Origin: Candidatus Hydrogenedentota bacterium
Lineage (GTDB): Bacteria > Hydrogenedentota > Hydrogenedentia > Hydrogenedentales > GCA-2746185
Length of the DNA stretch: 33,963 nt
Direction: 5' to 3'
Assembly: GCA_947486375.1 (NCBI GenBank)
Contig: CANKTP010000020.1
Span: 1-33,963, forward strand
Positions 25,008 to 33,300 of this stretch are shown here, piece after piece. Made by a program: the position numbers and the translations under genes. The notes below the pieces were generated by a model, which searched no databases, had not been told where the DNA came from, and saw only the letters and a program-made list of their open reading frames with translations. Within the stretch, counting starts at the first letter, position 1; each line of letters opens with the position of its first letter.

Positions 25008-27527
25008 TCATTTTCCCTCACCAGCGAGCCACCACTGCAGCAGCGTCCGTAGCGCCTGCGGCGGATTGGTCGGGCCGGTCCTTCCGAACACATCTTCCCG
25101 ATTGAGGCCGTGGCAATTGCCGCAGACCCTAATCTCGCCCGACTTGAAAGTGAGCCAATAGCGCTCGCGCACGGCGGGCGTGCCGTCGGCCTCGGTGGTA
25201 TGCCACGACAACGCGCGGCCCGCCGGGACGAATGCCGCCATCGATCCGTCGTCCCCGAGCTGGACAGAAGCCTCGGGTGCGCCGGGGTCGGTCGGGTTCA
25301 CGAAGGAATCCATCGGGCGCGCAAGGACGCGCCGGCCGGGACGGGTGTATCCCCGGAGTTGCTTGCCCTCGAAGAACTGCATGTAGCCGATCTCTTTCGG
25401 GATTTCGGTTTCCTCGGCGCTGACGTGATCGCTCCACGCAATCTTGAGGTTGTAATCCTGTTGCGTGTCGGCGCGCACGGTGACATCGCGGCTCACCAGC
25501 AGGGCGAGATCGTTCGCATCGAGATAGGCCCGAAGGTCCTCGATGCCGCCGGCGCCGAGTTCCTCGGCGATTACGGCCTGTTCGATCTCGGGGACTTCCT
25601 CGAGCGGGGCGTCGGAAGGGATGGGCTGCGTGCGCACCTCGATCGCCTGGAGCTGCCACAGCGGACCGTCGTATTCCACATCGCGGTAGCGCGCATTGTC
25701 GAAGTAGGCGATCGACTTCACGATCGGGGCGACAAGGTCGGGACCCGGAACAAGGTGGCCGCCATCGCCGGGAACGAGCTGCGTGATCTCGAAATTGTAC
25801 CGGCTGGAAAGGACGAACGGGGCCGGCCCGGGGGGATTGTCCACGACCTCGTCGACCTGCCGCGCCGTGTTGCTGTGCGACGCCCAAATCGTCCCATCCT
25901 CGAGGACGACCGGATCGCGAAACATCCCGGCATGCCCCGGCGGCACGGGTTCCGCGTCGTCGACGGGGAAGGCCGTCTCCGGGTGAGTGTGGAACCGCGG
26001 CCGAATATCATCCGCGTTCGCGCCCGGCGGGGCGACGAGCGACACGAGTTGCCCGGACGCATGCGTGCCGAATTCGGCGCAGCGAATCCCATAGTATGTG
26101 CCCGGCTCGACGGGGCTCTCGCAGATATGCATGAAGATGTCGAGGGAATCCTCGTTGCCGGCATACTCGAGATACGTCCTCGCGGGCCCGATGTAGCCCG
26201 CCAATTCGTGCCGGCCAAGGTGGTTGAGGATCTCGAGGCCGGTGCCATCCTGCGATATCATCCACGGGAAGAAATGATTGAAGGTATGCACCGTTTCCGT
26301 GGGGTCGTAGTCCGCGTCCCAAAGCGGATCGACCGTCTCCGGATCGCCGGGGCCGTGAAGACCCCTAAGTTCCGGAAACACCTCGTCGGCGGGATCGAGG
26401 GCGTGCGAGGCATCGCTGTCCTCGCTGTCGAAGGTGAAGGACTCGAACGTGGATTCTTGCCCAAGGACAAGTTGCCGTATGTCGGCGTCCGCCTGTTGGT
26501 CGCGCTGGAGGTGGTCCCAGCGAGTGAAGATGACCCGGCCGAAGCTGTCGACGAACGGCGAGAAATCGCCAGAGGGACTGTGGTCGAGTATTTGCAAGCC
26601 GGAACCGTCCGCATTCATCTCCCACAATCCGCTGACGATGTCGGCGGATTCGTATTCGTCGCGCTGCGGATAGAGCATTCGGTCGCCATTTCGGGGACGG
26701 TCGCTCGTGAACAGGATGCGGCCGTCCGAGGCGTAGATCGGCGAGACGTTGTTGTAGTCCTCCGGCTGCGCGAGTTTGACGATCTCGACGGCCTCGTCCT
26801 GGCCAAATCCCGTGATCTCGTAAATCTGGAAGTACACCGGATCGATATCGTTCTGAATCGTCCCCCCGATGACCATGCTGAAAAGGGCCTTCGTCCCGGA
26901 CCAATGCGGCTGCGGGTCGCGGACCGCGATCTCTTCCCCGGGTCCCGTTCCGAATCCCGCCTCGGCGGTAAGATTCCGAAGCGTACCGTCCGAGTAACGG
27001 ATGTAAAGGTCGCCCCCGCGCGGCGCGCTGCCCACGCCGCCCTTGTGCGTGCCGAAGGTTGACATGAGGTTCGCGAAATCGTTGCCGAACGGGGTCTGTG
27101 TCACGAACATAATGGCGTTCGGGACTTCGCCTTCACCTTCTCCCTCGCCCTCACCTTCTCCCTCTCCTTCGCCTTCTCCCTCTCCTTCGCCTTCGCTCGA
27201 GTTGTCGGTCACCGTGATCAACACGCTCTCTGTGTCCGATCCCACGGTGGTCGTCACGGTGAGACGGACCGTGTACGCTCCAGGCGTATCGAAAGTATGT
27301 AGCGGAGATTGCTCGGTCGAAGTCTCGCCATCGCCAAAATCCCAGCCGGACTCGATGTTTCCCCCAGATCCGGCCGTACTTTCATCCGTGAACCGAACGG
27401 CCAACGGGGCCGGCCCGGTGGAATCGGACGGCGAAAACGCCGCCGTGGGCAGTACCCGGGGACATCCCCCCAATGAAATTGTGGCCAGAACGGAAAAAAA
27501 ACAGATCACGGGCGTCTTCAAGTTCAT
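25008..27527 (-). CDS. Lipoprotein with PKD domain, (Glu-Gly)n linker and HzsA-like haem-binding beta-propeller region
   Basis: The track start at 27701 is too early. The ATG at 27527 gives a lipoprotein signal (MNLKTPVICFF...SLGGC, lipid-anchored Cys22) and 839 residues. A PKD domain follows (about 28-107, with GWDFGDGETS and PGAYTVRLTV), then a 23-residue Glu-Gly repeat linker (112-134). The long C-terminal region resembles the hydrazine synthase alpha-subunit-like (HzsA-like) family: TolB-type propeller blades such as YASDGRILFTSDRPRNGDRM and FVDSFGRVIFTRWDHLQRD, a middle domain, and the terminal haem motif VCGNCHG (Cys802, Cys805, His806). Family knowledge: true HzsA occurs in anammox bacteria with HzsB/C, but relatives are widespread and of unknown function; no partner genes are here, so I do not infer hydrazine synthesis. 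It is divergent from 27701-29371. Confidence 0.85.
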   Translation of the reverse strand: MNLKTPVICFFSVLATISLGGCPRVLPTAAFSPSDSTGPAPLAVRFTDESTAGSGGNIESGWDFGDGETSTEQSPLHTFDTPGAYTVRLTVTTTVGSDTESVLITVTDNSSEGEGEGEGEGEGEGEGEGEGEGEVPNAIMFVTQTPFGNDFANLMSTFGTHKGGVGSAPRGGDLYIRYSDGTLRNLTAEAGFGTGPGEEIAVRDPQPHWSGTKALFSMVIGGTIQNDIDPVYFQIYEITGFGQDEAVEIVKLAQPEDYNNVSPIYASDGRILFTSDRPRNGDRMLYPQRDEYESADIVSGLWEMNADGSGLQILDHSPSGDFSPFVDSFGRVIFTRWDHLQRDQQADADIRQLVLGQESTFESFTFDSEDSDASHALDPADEVFPELRGLHGPGDPETVDPLWDADYDPTETVHTFNHFFPWMISQDGTGLEILNHLGRHELAGYIGPARTYLEYAGNEDSLDIFMHICESPVEPGTYYGIRCAEFGTHASGQLVSLVAPPGANADDIRPRFHTHPETAFPVDDAEPVPPGHAGMFRDPVVLEDGTIWASHSNTARQVDEVVDNPPGPAPFVLSSRYNFEITQLVPGDGGHLVPGPDLVAPIVKSIAYFDNARYRDVEYDGPLWQLQAIEVRTQPIPSDAPLEEVPEIEQAVIAEELGAGGIEDLRAYLDANDLALLVSRDVTVRADTQQDYNLKIAWSDHVSAEETEIPKEIGYMQFFEGKQLRGYTRPGRRVLARPMDSFVNPTDPGAPEASVQLGDDGSMAAFVPAGRALSWHTTEADGTPAVRERYWLTFKSGEIRVCGNCHGLNREDVFGRTGPTNPPQALRTLLQWWLAGEGK
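27126..27194 (-). repeat. Six-base-periodic tandem repeat encoding the (Glu-Gly)n linker
   Basis: Twelve Glu and eleven Gly codons alternate over 69 bases, making a near-hexanucleotide repeat. Such Glu-Gly linkers are frequent in Hydrogenedentota-type surface proteins. The array could expand or contract in frame. Confidence 0.85.
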
Positions 27528-27572
27528 CGGATGGCTTCTCCCCAATGTTGGCGATTGTCGCCGGTCAATCAA

Positions 27573-27661
27573 ATTGTACCATGCGTTTCGGTGCGCAAAA
27601 TGCCCGTCCCATGGGTCCCATAAACCTTTTTCCCACTGGAACAGTCTATATGACGTACAAT
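27573..27661. promoter_or_regulatory. Divergent spacer with opposed -10-like hexamers
   Basis: TACAAT occurs on the minus strand at 27573-27578, about 46 bases before the lipoprotein ATG, and on the plus strand at 27656-27661, about 40 bases before the 556-residue gene's ATG. Both match TATAAT at five of six positions, but I find no good -35 for either. They mark a likely bidirectional promoter region. Confidence 0.28.
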
Positions 27662-27700
27662 GGCCGCAGCCGCGCCGAAATGGCGCCGGAGGATGATTCA

Positions 27701-29371
27701 ATGGCTACTCGGACAAAACTAATGGGCGGTGCCATGATCGGCCTTGCCGCGGTGGGCTTGGCGTCGATATTTCTGCTGGCCGGCTTGGGGCTCCGCGAGA
27801 CGCTCGGCTTGGCCTCCCCCGGTCCCGTGCCCCTGACGCTGCCCGTGCTCCGCCTAATGCCCGAATCCGCCGAGGTGGCCTGCGCCATTCCCCCGGTGGC
27901 CGATGTGCGCGACCGGTTCCTTGCGCTTGCCAAGCGCTTTCATCCGGAAGACGATCTGAATTCCGCCTACGATGAATTCGTGGCCGAGATTGCCGAGACG
28001 CTTGAGGCGGACACCGCCGCAACCCTCGAGGACCTCCTGGCCGCGAAAGGCATCGACGCATTCCAGCCCTTGGCCATGTTCGCCGACACGGACGCCCTCG
28101 AAGTCGCGGCGGCGGATGCGGAAGAATCCGCGCCCGAGAGCGAAGGCCTTCACCGCATTCCGCCGGGCCTCGCGCTCGTGATCGGGTGTGCCGATATCCA
28201 TGTGGCGCAGACGACCCTCGAGTCGCTGATCCCCGCCGAGGTGGCGCACTACACGGACGAGTCGTACAACGGCGTTTTCATTCGCACCTACGGCGACGCG
28301 TTCTGCTCCTACTATTTCGACGAGGACCGCATGGTCATCGGGAACTCGCTCGAGTTCGTCAAGGACATCGCGAAGCGCAGGACGGATCCCGCCAAGGTGC
28401 GCTATGGTTCGGCGGATTGTCCCGCGGGCGCGGCGGACGAGTTGGTCGCGCTGGTGCGGATGGATCGCGCGGCAGGACGTCTCGCCGATGTGACGGAGTC
28501 CCTCGCCGGCGATGAATCGCATGCCTTCCTCGAAGAGTTGCTGACGTTGCAGGACGGCTTCTCGAGCGATCCCCTCGTGGTGACCTTGGGCGAACACGAC
28601 GATGCATTCGAGCTTTTGGCCCGCGCCGATCTCGCGCAACACGAAGGCCTGCGCACCACGCTCGGGAAACCTTCCCCATTGCGTCTCGCCCAACTCCTGC
28701 CCGAGGACACGCTCGGCTTCATGAGCCTTCGGTTCAACCAGGAGTCGCGCGCGCTTCTCGTCAAGGCATTCGCAAACAACTTTCCCGAGACCGAGGGCGA
28801 CGAGGCCTTCCAGTTCATGACCGCGACCATGTTCAGCGATTGGATGACCATCATCGACGACGAGATGACCATCGCGGTCACGGAAATTCGCGACGACGAA
28901 GTCGAGGGCATCGGCATGCTCGCCGTGAACAACAAGGATCAATTGTCCACGCTTGTCTCGGCCATCCCGGGCGAGACCGTCGAGACCCATCGCAACGTCG
29001 ACCTGCGGAAGCTGCCCTTCGACGAGGCCGGCGGCATTCACTACGCCATCGCGCGCAACGTGTTTGTCATGAGCACGGACATCGAGCAACTTCGAGGCGT
29101 GGTCGATCGGCTGCTCGATCGCGAAACCTCGGCCCTGTTTGCCAGCTTCACGCCGCCCATCGACGAAGACACGCCGCGATACGGCGCGCTCGTCCTGCGT
29201 TCGGACTTGCTCGCCAAGGCCGGGATCGACTTCCTCGACAGCGATGATGCAAACACCGGCGTCGGCGGCATTGTGCGAGACGCACGCCTCACCGGCGACG
29301 TCGAGGGCACCTGGCTCGCCACCCGACTCGCCGTGTACCTCACTCCTCCGGCCTCCGCGCAGGCCGACTGA
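27701..29371 (+). CDS. Membrane-anchored exported protein of unknown function, DUF3352-like
   Basis: The start is the ATG at 27701, with GGAGG eight to nine bases upstream, giving 556 residues. A single N-terminal hydrophobic segment (about 8-28, MIGLAAVGLASIFLLAGLGL) would export or anchor the protein. The rest is acidic and soluble, with repeated alpha/beta segments: PESAEVACAIPPVADVRDRFLALAKRF, PGLALVIGCADI, LPEDTLGFMSLRFN, and VFVMSTDIEQLRGVVDRLL. The pattern resembles DUF3352-type bacterial proteins, in which segments reporting LP-DTL-x-x-SL recur, but the match is loose. No enzymatic motif is visible. It is divergently transcribed from the HzsA-like lipoprotein. I regard the function as unknown. 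Confidence 0.7.
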   Translation: MATRTKLMGGAMIGLAAVGLASIFLLAGLGLRETLGLASPGPVPLTLPVLRLMPESAEVACAIPPVADVRDRFLALAKRFHPEDDLNSAYDEFVAEIAETLEADTAATLEDLLAAKGIDAFQPLAMFADTDALEVAAADAEESAPESEGLHRIPPGLALVIGCADIHVAQTTLESLIPAEVAHYTDESYNGVFIRTYGDAFCSYYFDEDRMVIGNSLEFVKDIAKRRTDPAKVRYGSADCPAGAADELVALVRMDRAAGRLADVTESLAGDESHAFLEELLTLQDGFSSDPLVVTLGEHDDAFELLARADLAQHEGLRTTLGKPSPLRLAQLLPEDTLGFMSLRFNQESRALLVKAFANNFPETEGDEAFQFMTATMFSDWMTIIDDEMTIAVTEIRDDEVEGIGMLAVNNKDQLSTLVSAIPGETVETHRNVDLRKLPFDEAGGIHYAIARNVFVMSTDIEQLRGVVDRLLDRETSALFASFTPPIDEDTPRYGALVLRSDLLAKAGIDFLDSDDANTGVGGIVRDARLTGDVEGTWLATRLAVYLTPPASAQAD

Positions 29372-29691
29372 GGCGCCTTCCTCGCGCCACGAAAACCGGC
29401 CATCGAAGGGGACAGACACACACGAGGCTTACGCCTCACCCACAACGATGAAAATAGGTCAATCTCTCCCCCCGGGAGAGGGCAGGGAGAGGGAGGGTCC
29501 TCCGACGGCCCTCGTTTCGTAGTTTGTCCTGACCAAAGCACCGAATTTTCAAGGCAAGCAGACACTACAACCCCGAAAGTTTCCCTTGCCAAATTTCGGG
29601 GAAAGGATTATCGTAATCGAAGGTTGCGATATCCTCGGTCCGGATTTCTGGGCCGACGGTCATTCATTCCGTGCTTGGGAGGTCGGTCGGG
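29372..29691. other. Intergenic region with several hairpins before the two-gene secreted-protein operon
   Basis: This 320-base gap holds a weak stem at 29372-29388 (GGCGC/GCGCC) just after the stop, GAGGC-TTAC-GCCTC at 29424-29437, a perfect CTCTCCC-CCC-GGGAGAG triloop hairpin at 29464-29480, and CCCCGAAA/TTTCGGGG with a 15-base loop at 29571-29601. The last could lie in the leader of the next operon. I see no gene and no clear promoter. Confidence 0.5.
29464..29480. repeat. Triloop hairpin CTCTCCC-CCC-GGGAGAG
   Basis: A perfect seven-base stem with a three-base loop, in the same general form as the hairpins at 4788-4857 and 11352-11402. It lies about 90 bases after the upstream stop and may be a REP-type element or part of a terminator. 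Confidence 0.5.
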
Positions 29692-30309
29692 ATGCCGGAT
29701 GCTGCGCTCACTCTCCTATCGTGGAGCTTCGCGCTCCTCGCGTTCAGTGGTTCCCAGTTGATCGAGTCCAAGGCCGCGCCTTCGACAAATGACGCCCCCG
29801 CCGCCAAGCCCGCCCTACCGATCGAGATTAGTGTGGTTGCGGAACGTTCTCCCTCCGCCATCGGCGAGGAGTTCGAGGTCAAGGCGGTCGCGGTCCTGAC
29901 CGAGCCCTATCCCGCCGTGGTCATTTCCTTCCAATCGGCGCACGGCCCCATCGTTATCGTGGAAGGCGAAGACACCCGCCACACCTATCCCGCCGTCAAG
30001 CACAGGCTCGAAGCCCGGGCCACCGTCAAGACGACCGCGGCCGGCAAGGCCGAGCTACGCGCGGTTGCTTCTGTCCAAGACGACCTCGGCCGGGCCATCT
30101 ACGCCCCCGCCGCGTCCCTCTACATCGTCGCGGCGACCAACCGCGTGGTCACCGGCAGCAAAGGCTATCTCGAACTCGAGCTCGGACTGCTGAAGCAACA
30201 ACTCGACGCGGGCGAAATCTCGAAGACCCAATACGACGAGGCAGTAGGCAAGGCGATGCGCGGAGGTGCGACCACCTCGCGAACGCAAGTCGACGAACCC
30301 AGAGAGTAG
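29692..30309 (+). CDS. Small secreted protein, paralogous to the N-terminus of the following giant protein
   Basis: The start is the ATG at 29692 (GGAGG nine bases upstream), not the track's TTG at 29671. The 205-residue product has a signal-like N-terminus (ALTLLSWSFALLAFSGSQL), an Ig-like beta-sandwich region (about 44-147) and a C-terminal helical hairpin (about 158-190, YLELELGLLKQQLDAGEISKTQYDEAV read in two parts) that resembles a SHOCT-type short helical domain. Residues 142-196 align without gaps to about residues 135-189 of the next protein with 19 identities in 55, so they are paralogues. The next gene starts 43 bases later, so the two form an operon. I do not recognise a named family. 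Confidence 0.75.
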   Translation: MPDAALTLLSWSFALLAFSGSQLIESKAAPSTNDAPAAKPALPIEISVVAERSPSAIGEEFEVKAVAVLTEPYPAVVISFQSAHGPIVIVEGEDTRHTYPAVKHRLEARATVKTTAAGKAELRAVASVQDDLGRAIYAPAASLYIVAATNRVVTGSKGYLELELGLLKQQLDAGEISKTQYDEAVGKAMRGGATTSRTQVDEPRE

Positions 30310-30352
30310 TGCAATCATGGCCCACGTATTCACCAGCTGCGGAGGAATTCCA

Positions 30353-33300
30353 ATGAATGCGCATTCGGATAGTCCACGAAAACTTTTACTCATTGTTGCG
30401 ACGATCCTAGCGATGACATTCGCGGCGCTGCCCGCGAGTGCCACGAAACCGCCCGCAGTCGTCGAGATGGACCTTTCCGTCGATGAATCGGCGCTCGCCT
30501 CGGACCGCGATGCTACCTTGACCCTGGTCGCGGTGCCCATAGTGGACATCCGGAAAGCCCGCTTCGAATTCTCCGTGGCATACGGGGACGGCCGTATCTC
30601 CGGCACGGTGGCCGAAGACCTTGGGGACATCGTCGCCGGCGTCTCCTACACCATTACGTCGCGCTTGGCGCTGACCGGTTTAGGGAAAGTTGAAGTGCGC
30701 GTTACGGCCTTGGGCGTCGATACCTCGAGCGGCACGCTGTTTCGCCGGGCCACCTGCCTCTACGTCGTGTCCTCTGGGGATCAAGTCTCTTCCAGCAACG
30801 AAGGATACATTCCGGCACACCTCGACGCCTTGAAGCGCCGCGCCACCAACGGCGGACTGACTAAGTCCGCGCTCGACGATGAAGTTCATCGGGCGATGAC
30901 GGGCGGGGCAAAGACTGAAGTGATCGCCGGCAAACAGGGCAAGCAGGCCGGCATCGGCATTCAGGGAACGGCGAGCTGGACCGACAGCGGCGGGAGCACA
31001 CACCCAGCGCGCAACGTCACGGTGGAGGTTCACGACGCTGCCGATGCATCTCCGGATCCCCTTGCAACGACCACGGCATCGGCCTTCGATGGGTCGTTTG
31101 GCTTTTTCGGGATTGACGATTCTCCGGAAGAACTTCGGGATATTTTCATCCGTATCAAGGCGACAAGCGCGTTCGCCACAATCAAGGGCGCATCCGGCGG
31201 GAACATACACGCCGTCGACTCGGATACGGCCGAAGACGTCGAGGATGGTGGATTCCGCTTCTTTGGCGTGGTCGCGAACAACACGGATGACAACGCGCAG
31301 GCCTTCTCTGTTCATGATGGACTAGTGTTGATCATCGGCTATGCCGACAATTTCGGCGCCATCCCGCGAATCGACACTATTTTTCCAGGAACAGGGACAT
31401 TCTTCCGTCCGGCGACCAGCGAGATACACTTGGTGAAGGGCGATTGGCCAGACTGGGACATCATCGGCCATGAGTACACCCACTACTTCCAACGCCAGAA
31501 GGCAATTAGCGCAAGCCCCGGCGGGGGCCATGCCATTTTGCAAAACATGGCGGAGACGCTTACCAAGGACAACGGCGTCAGGCTGGCTTGGTCCGAAGGA
31601 CATGCCACCCATTTCGGTATCGCCGCGCAGATCGACCAAGGCGCATCCTCTCTGGGCGTGCCGGAGGTCGGGGACACCGCCTATATCGACACCATCGACG
31701 GGGGCGGGTTCACCTACGACATGGAGATCAATGACAGCAAGGGCGAAGGCACTGGCGAGGACAATGAGTTGTCGGTGCAACGCATCCTCTGGGACATTTA
31801 CGACGGTCCCGCAGATGCCAACGATCAGGTGGCGACGAGCAACTTCACGCTGACGAGCCTGATGATCGACAACACGGTCGTCACCTTGTCCCAGTTCTGG
31901 AATGCGCTAACGGCGACGACAGATACCCGGCAAGACGTCACGTACGGGTGCATCTTTGGCGACCACAATGTCGCGCCGGAACTAACGGCGCCCGCCGACG
32001 GGGCCGAGTTCTTGAGTGTCGACCCGCCTCCGGCGTTTCGTTGGATTCGCAACGGCGCTGGTCCCTCGAATCGCCTGAACAAGTTTACTGTCGAGTTCTG
32101 GAATGAGGACTTCACCAGCAACATCTTTACTTCGCCTGAGGTGGACGACCCTATGTTCACCCCAACGGACGAGCAGTGGGACACCATCCTCGCCGGCGGA
32201 GATGTGATCAAGTGGGTCGTTCGCGGACGAAATACAACCGCGGCCGAGACGGGAACATACGTCAGTTGCGACCGGACGATCGGCGGGGTGGACGTCGGGT
32301 TTGTCATAGACACCACGGGGAGCATGGGTCAAGAGATAGACGGAATCAAGGCTGCATTGACCGCCTTCGTCACCGCCCTCGAGGAGGAAGAGATTACGCC
32401 GTCGATCAACATTGTGACATTCGACGATTCTCCCTTCTCTCGAATCATTTCGGACGATCTTGTGGCGATTCAGGCAGAGGTCGATTCGCTTTTCGCCGGT
32501 GGGGGGGGCGATTGTCCGGAGGGTTCCGTGGAGGCGCTCAACTTGGCGGCGAAGAACGTCCGGGCGGGCGGGCGTATCCTGTTTGCCACGGATGCCGACG
32601 CGCACGATGGGCTTAATATACCGGCCACGATTGCCGCCCTGCGCGGGAAGGGCATCCGGGTTGATGTGTTGCTCTCGGCAAGTTGTTCGATTTTCAAGGA
32701 ACTCGGAAATTGCAACGATGCCGATTGCGCGGGCGATCAACTAGACAAAACTGTCGGGACTTGCGATCTCCCGGTATGCGACGATCCGATTGTCTATCCT
32801 CCCGACTATCCGACGGACGCGGTCGTCGTGTTCTCCGCGATTGCGGCGGAGAGCGGTGGCGTGTTCGCCTTCATCCCAGAGGTCAATCGCGGCGACCCAA
32901 CCCGCTTCAACAACGTCGCGTTGAACGCGATGCTAGGCACGGTATTTCCCGGCATTCTCGACCTAAACCCGGCGAAGGGGGCCCCCAATAGTACCCTCAA
33001 CGTCGTCTTTACGGGGTCGAACACGAACTTCAACGGCGAGAGCACGGTTGCTTTCGGTGGGACCGGCATCGCCGTGAACTCGACGGAAACCCTGAGTGCC
33101 ACAAGCCTGCGGGCAAACGTTAGCATTGCGGAAGATGCAGGGCAGAGTTTCCGCGACGTCACGGTGACGACGACCCTCGGTGACGATTCCATCGAGGAGG
33201 CCACGGGAACGGGGGCCTTCGAAGTCGAAATCTCCTTTGTTTCGGATCTCACCAGCCTGTTCCCCTCGTCCGGCGCGATCGGCGACACCCTGAACGTTGT

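Noticed and set aside
25110-27062. 650-codon plus-strand ORF opposite the HzsA-like gene
   Set aside because: It is an antisense shadow; the minus frame has the lipobox, PKD, Glu-Gly linker and CxxCH, and the plus frame has no recognisable feature.
25008-27527. Evidence for anammox-type hydrazine synthesis
   Set aside because: Only an HzsA-like region is present. There is no HzsB/C, hydrazine dehydrogenase or other anammox gene, and the architecture differs.
27854-29419. 521-codon minus-strand ORF
   Set aside because: It is antisense to the 556-residue gene, which has a clear Shine-Dalgarno and signal anchor. The shadow has the His/Arg/Gly-rich composition of antisense frames.
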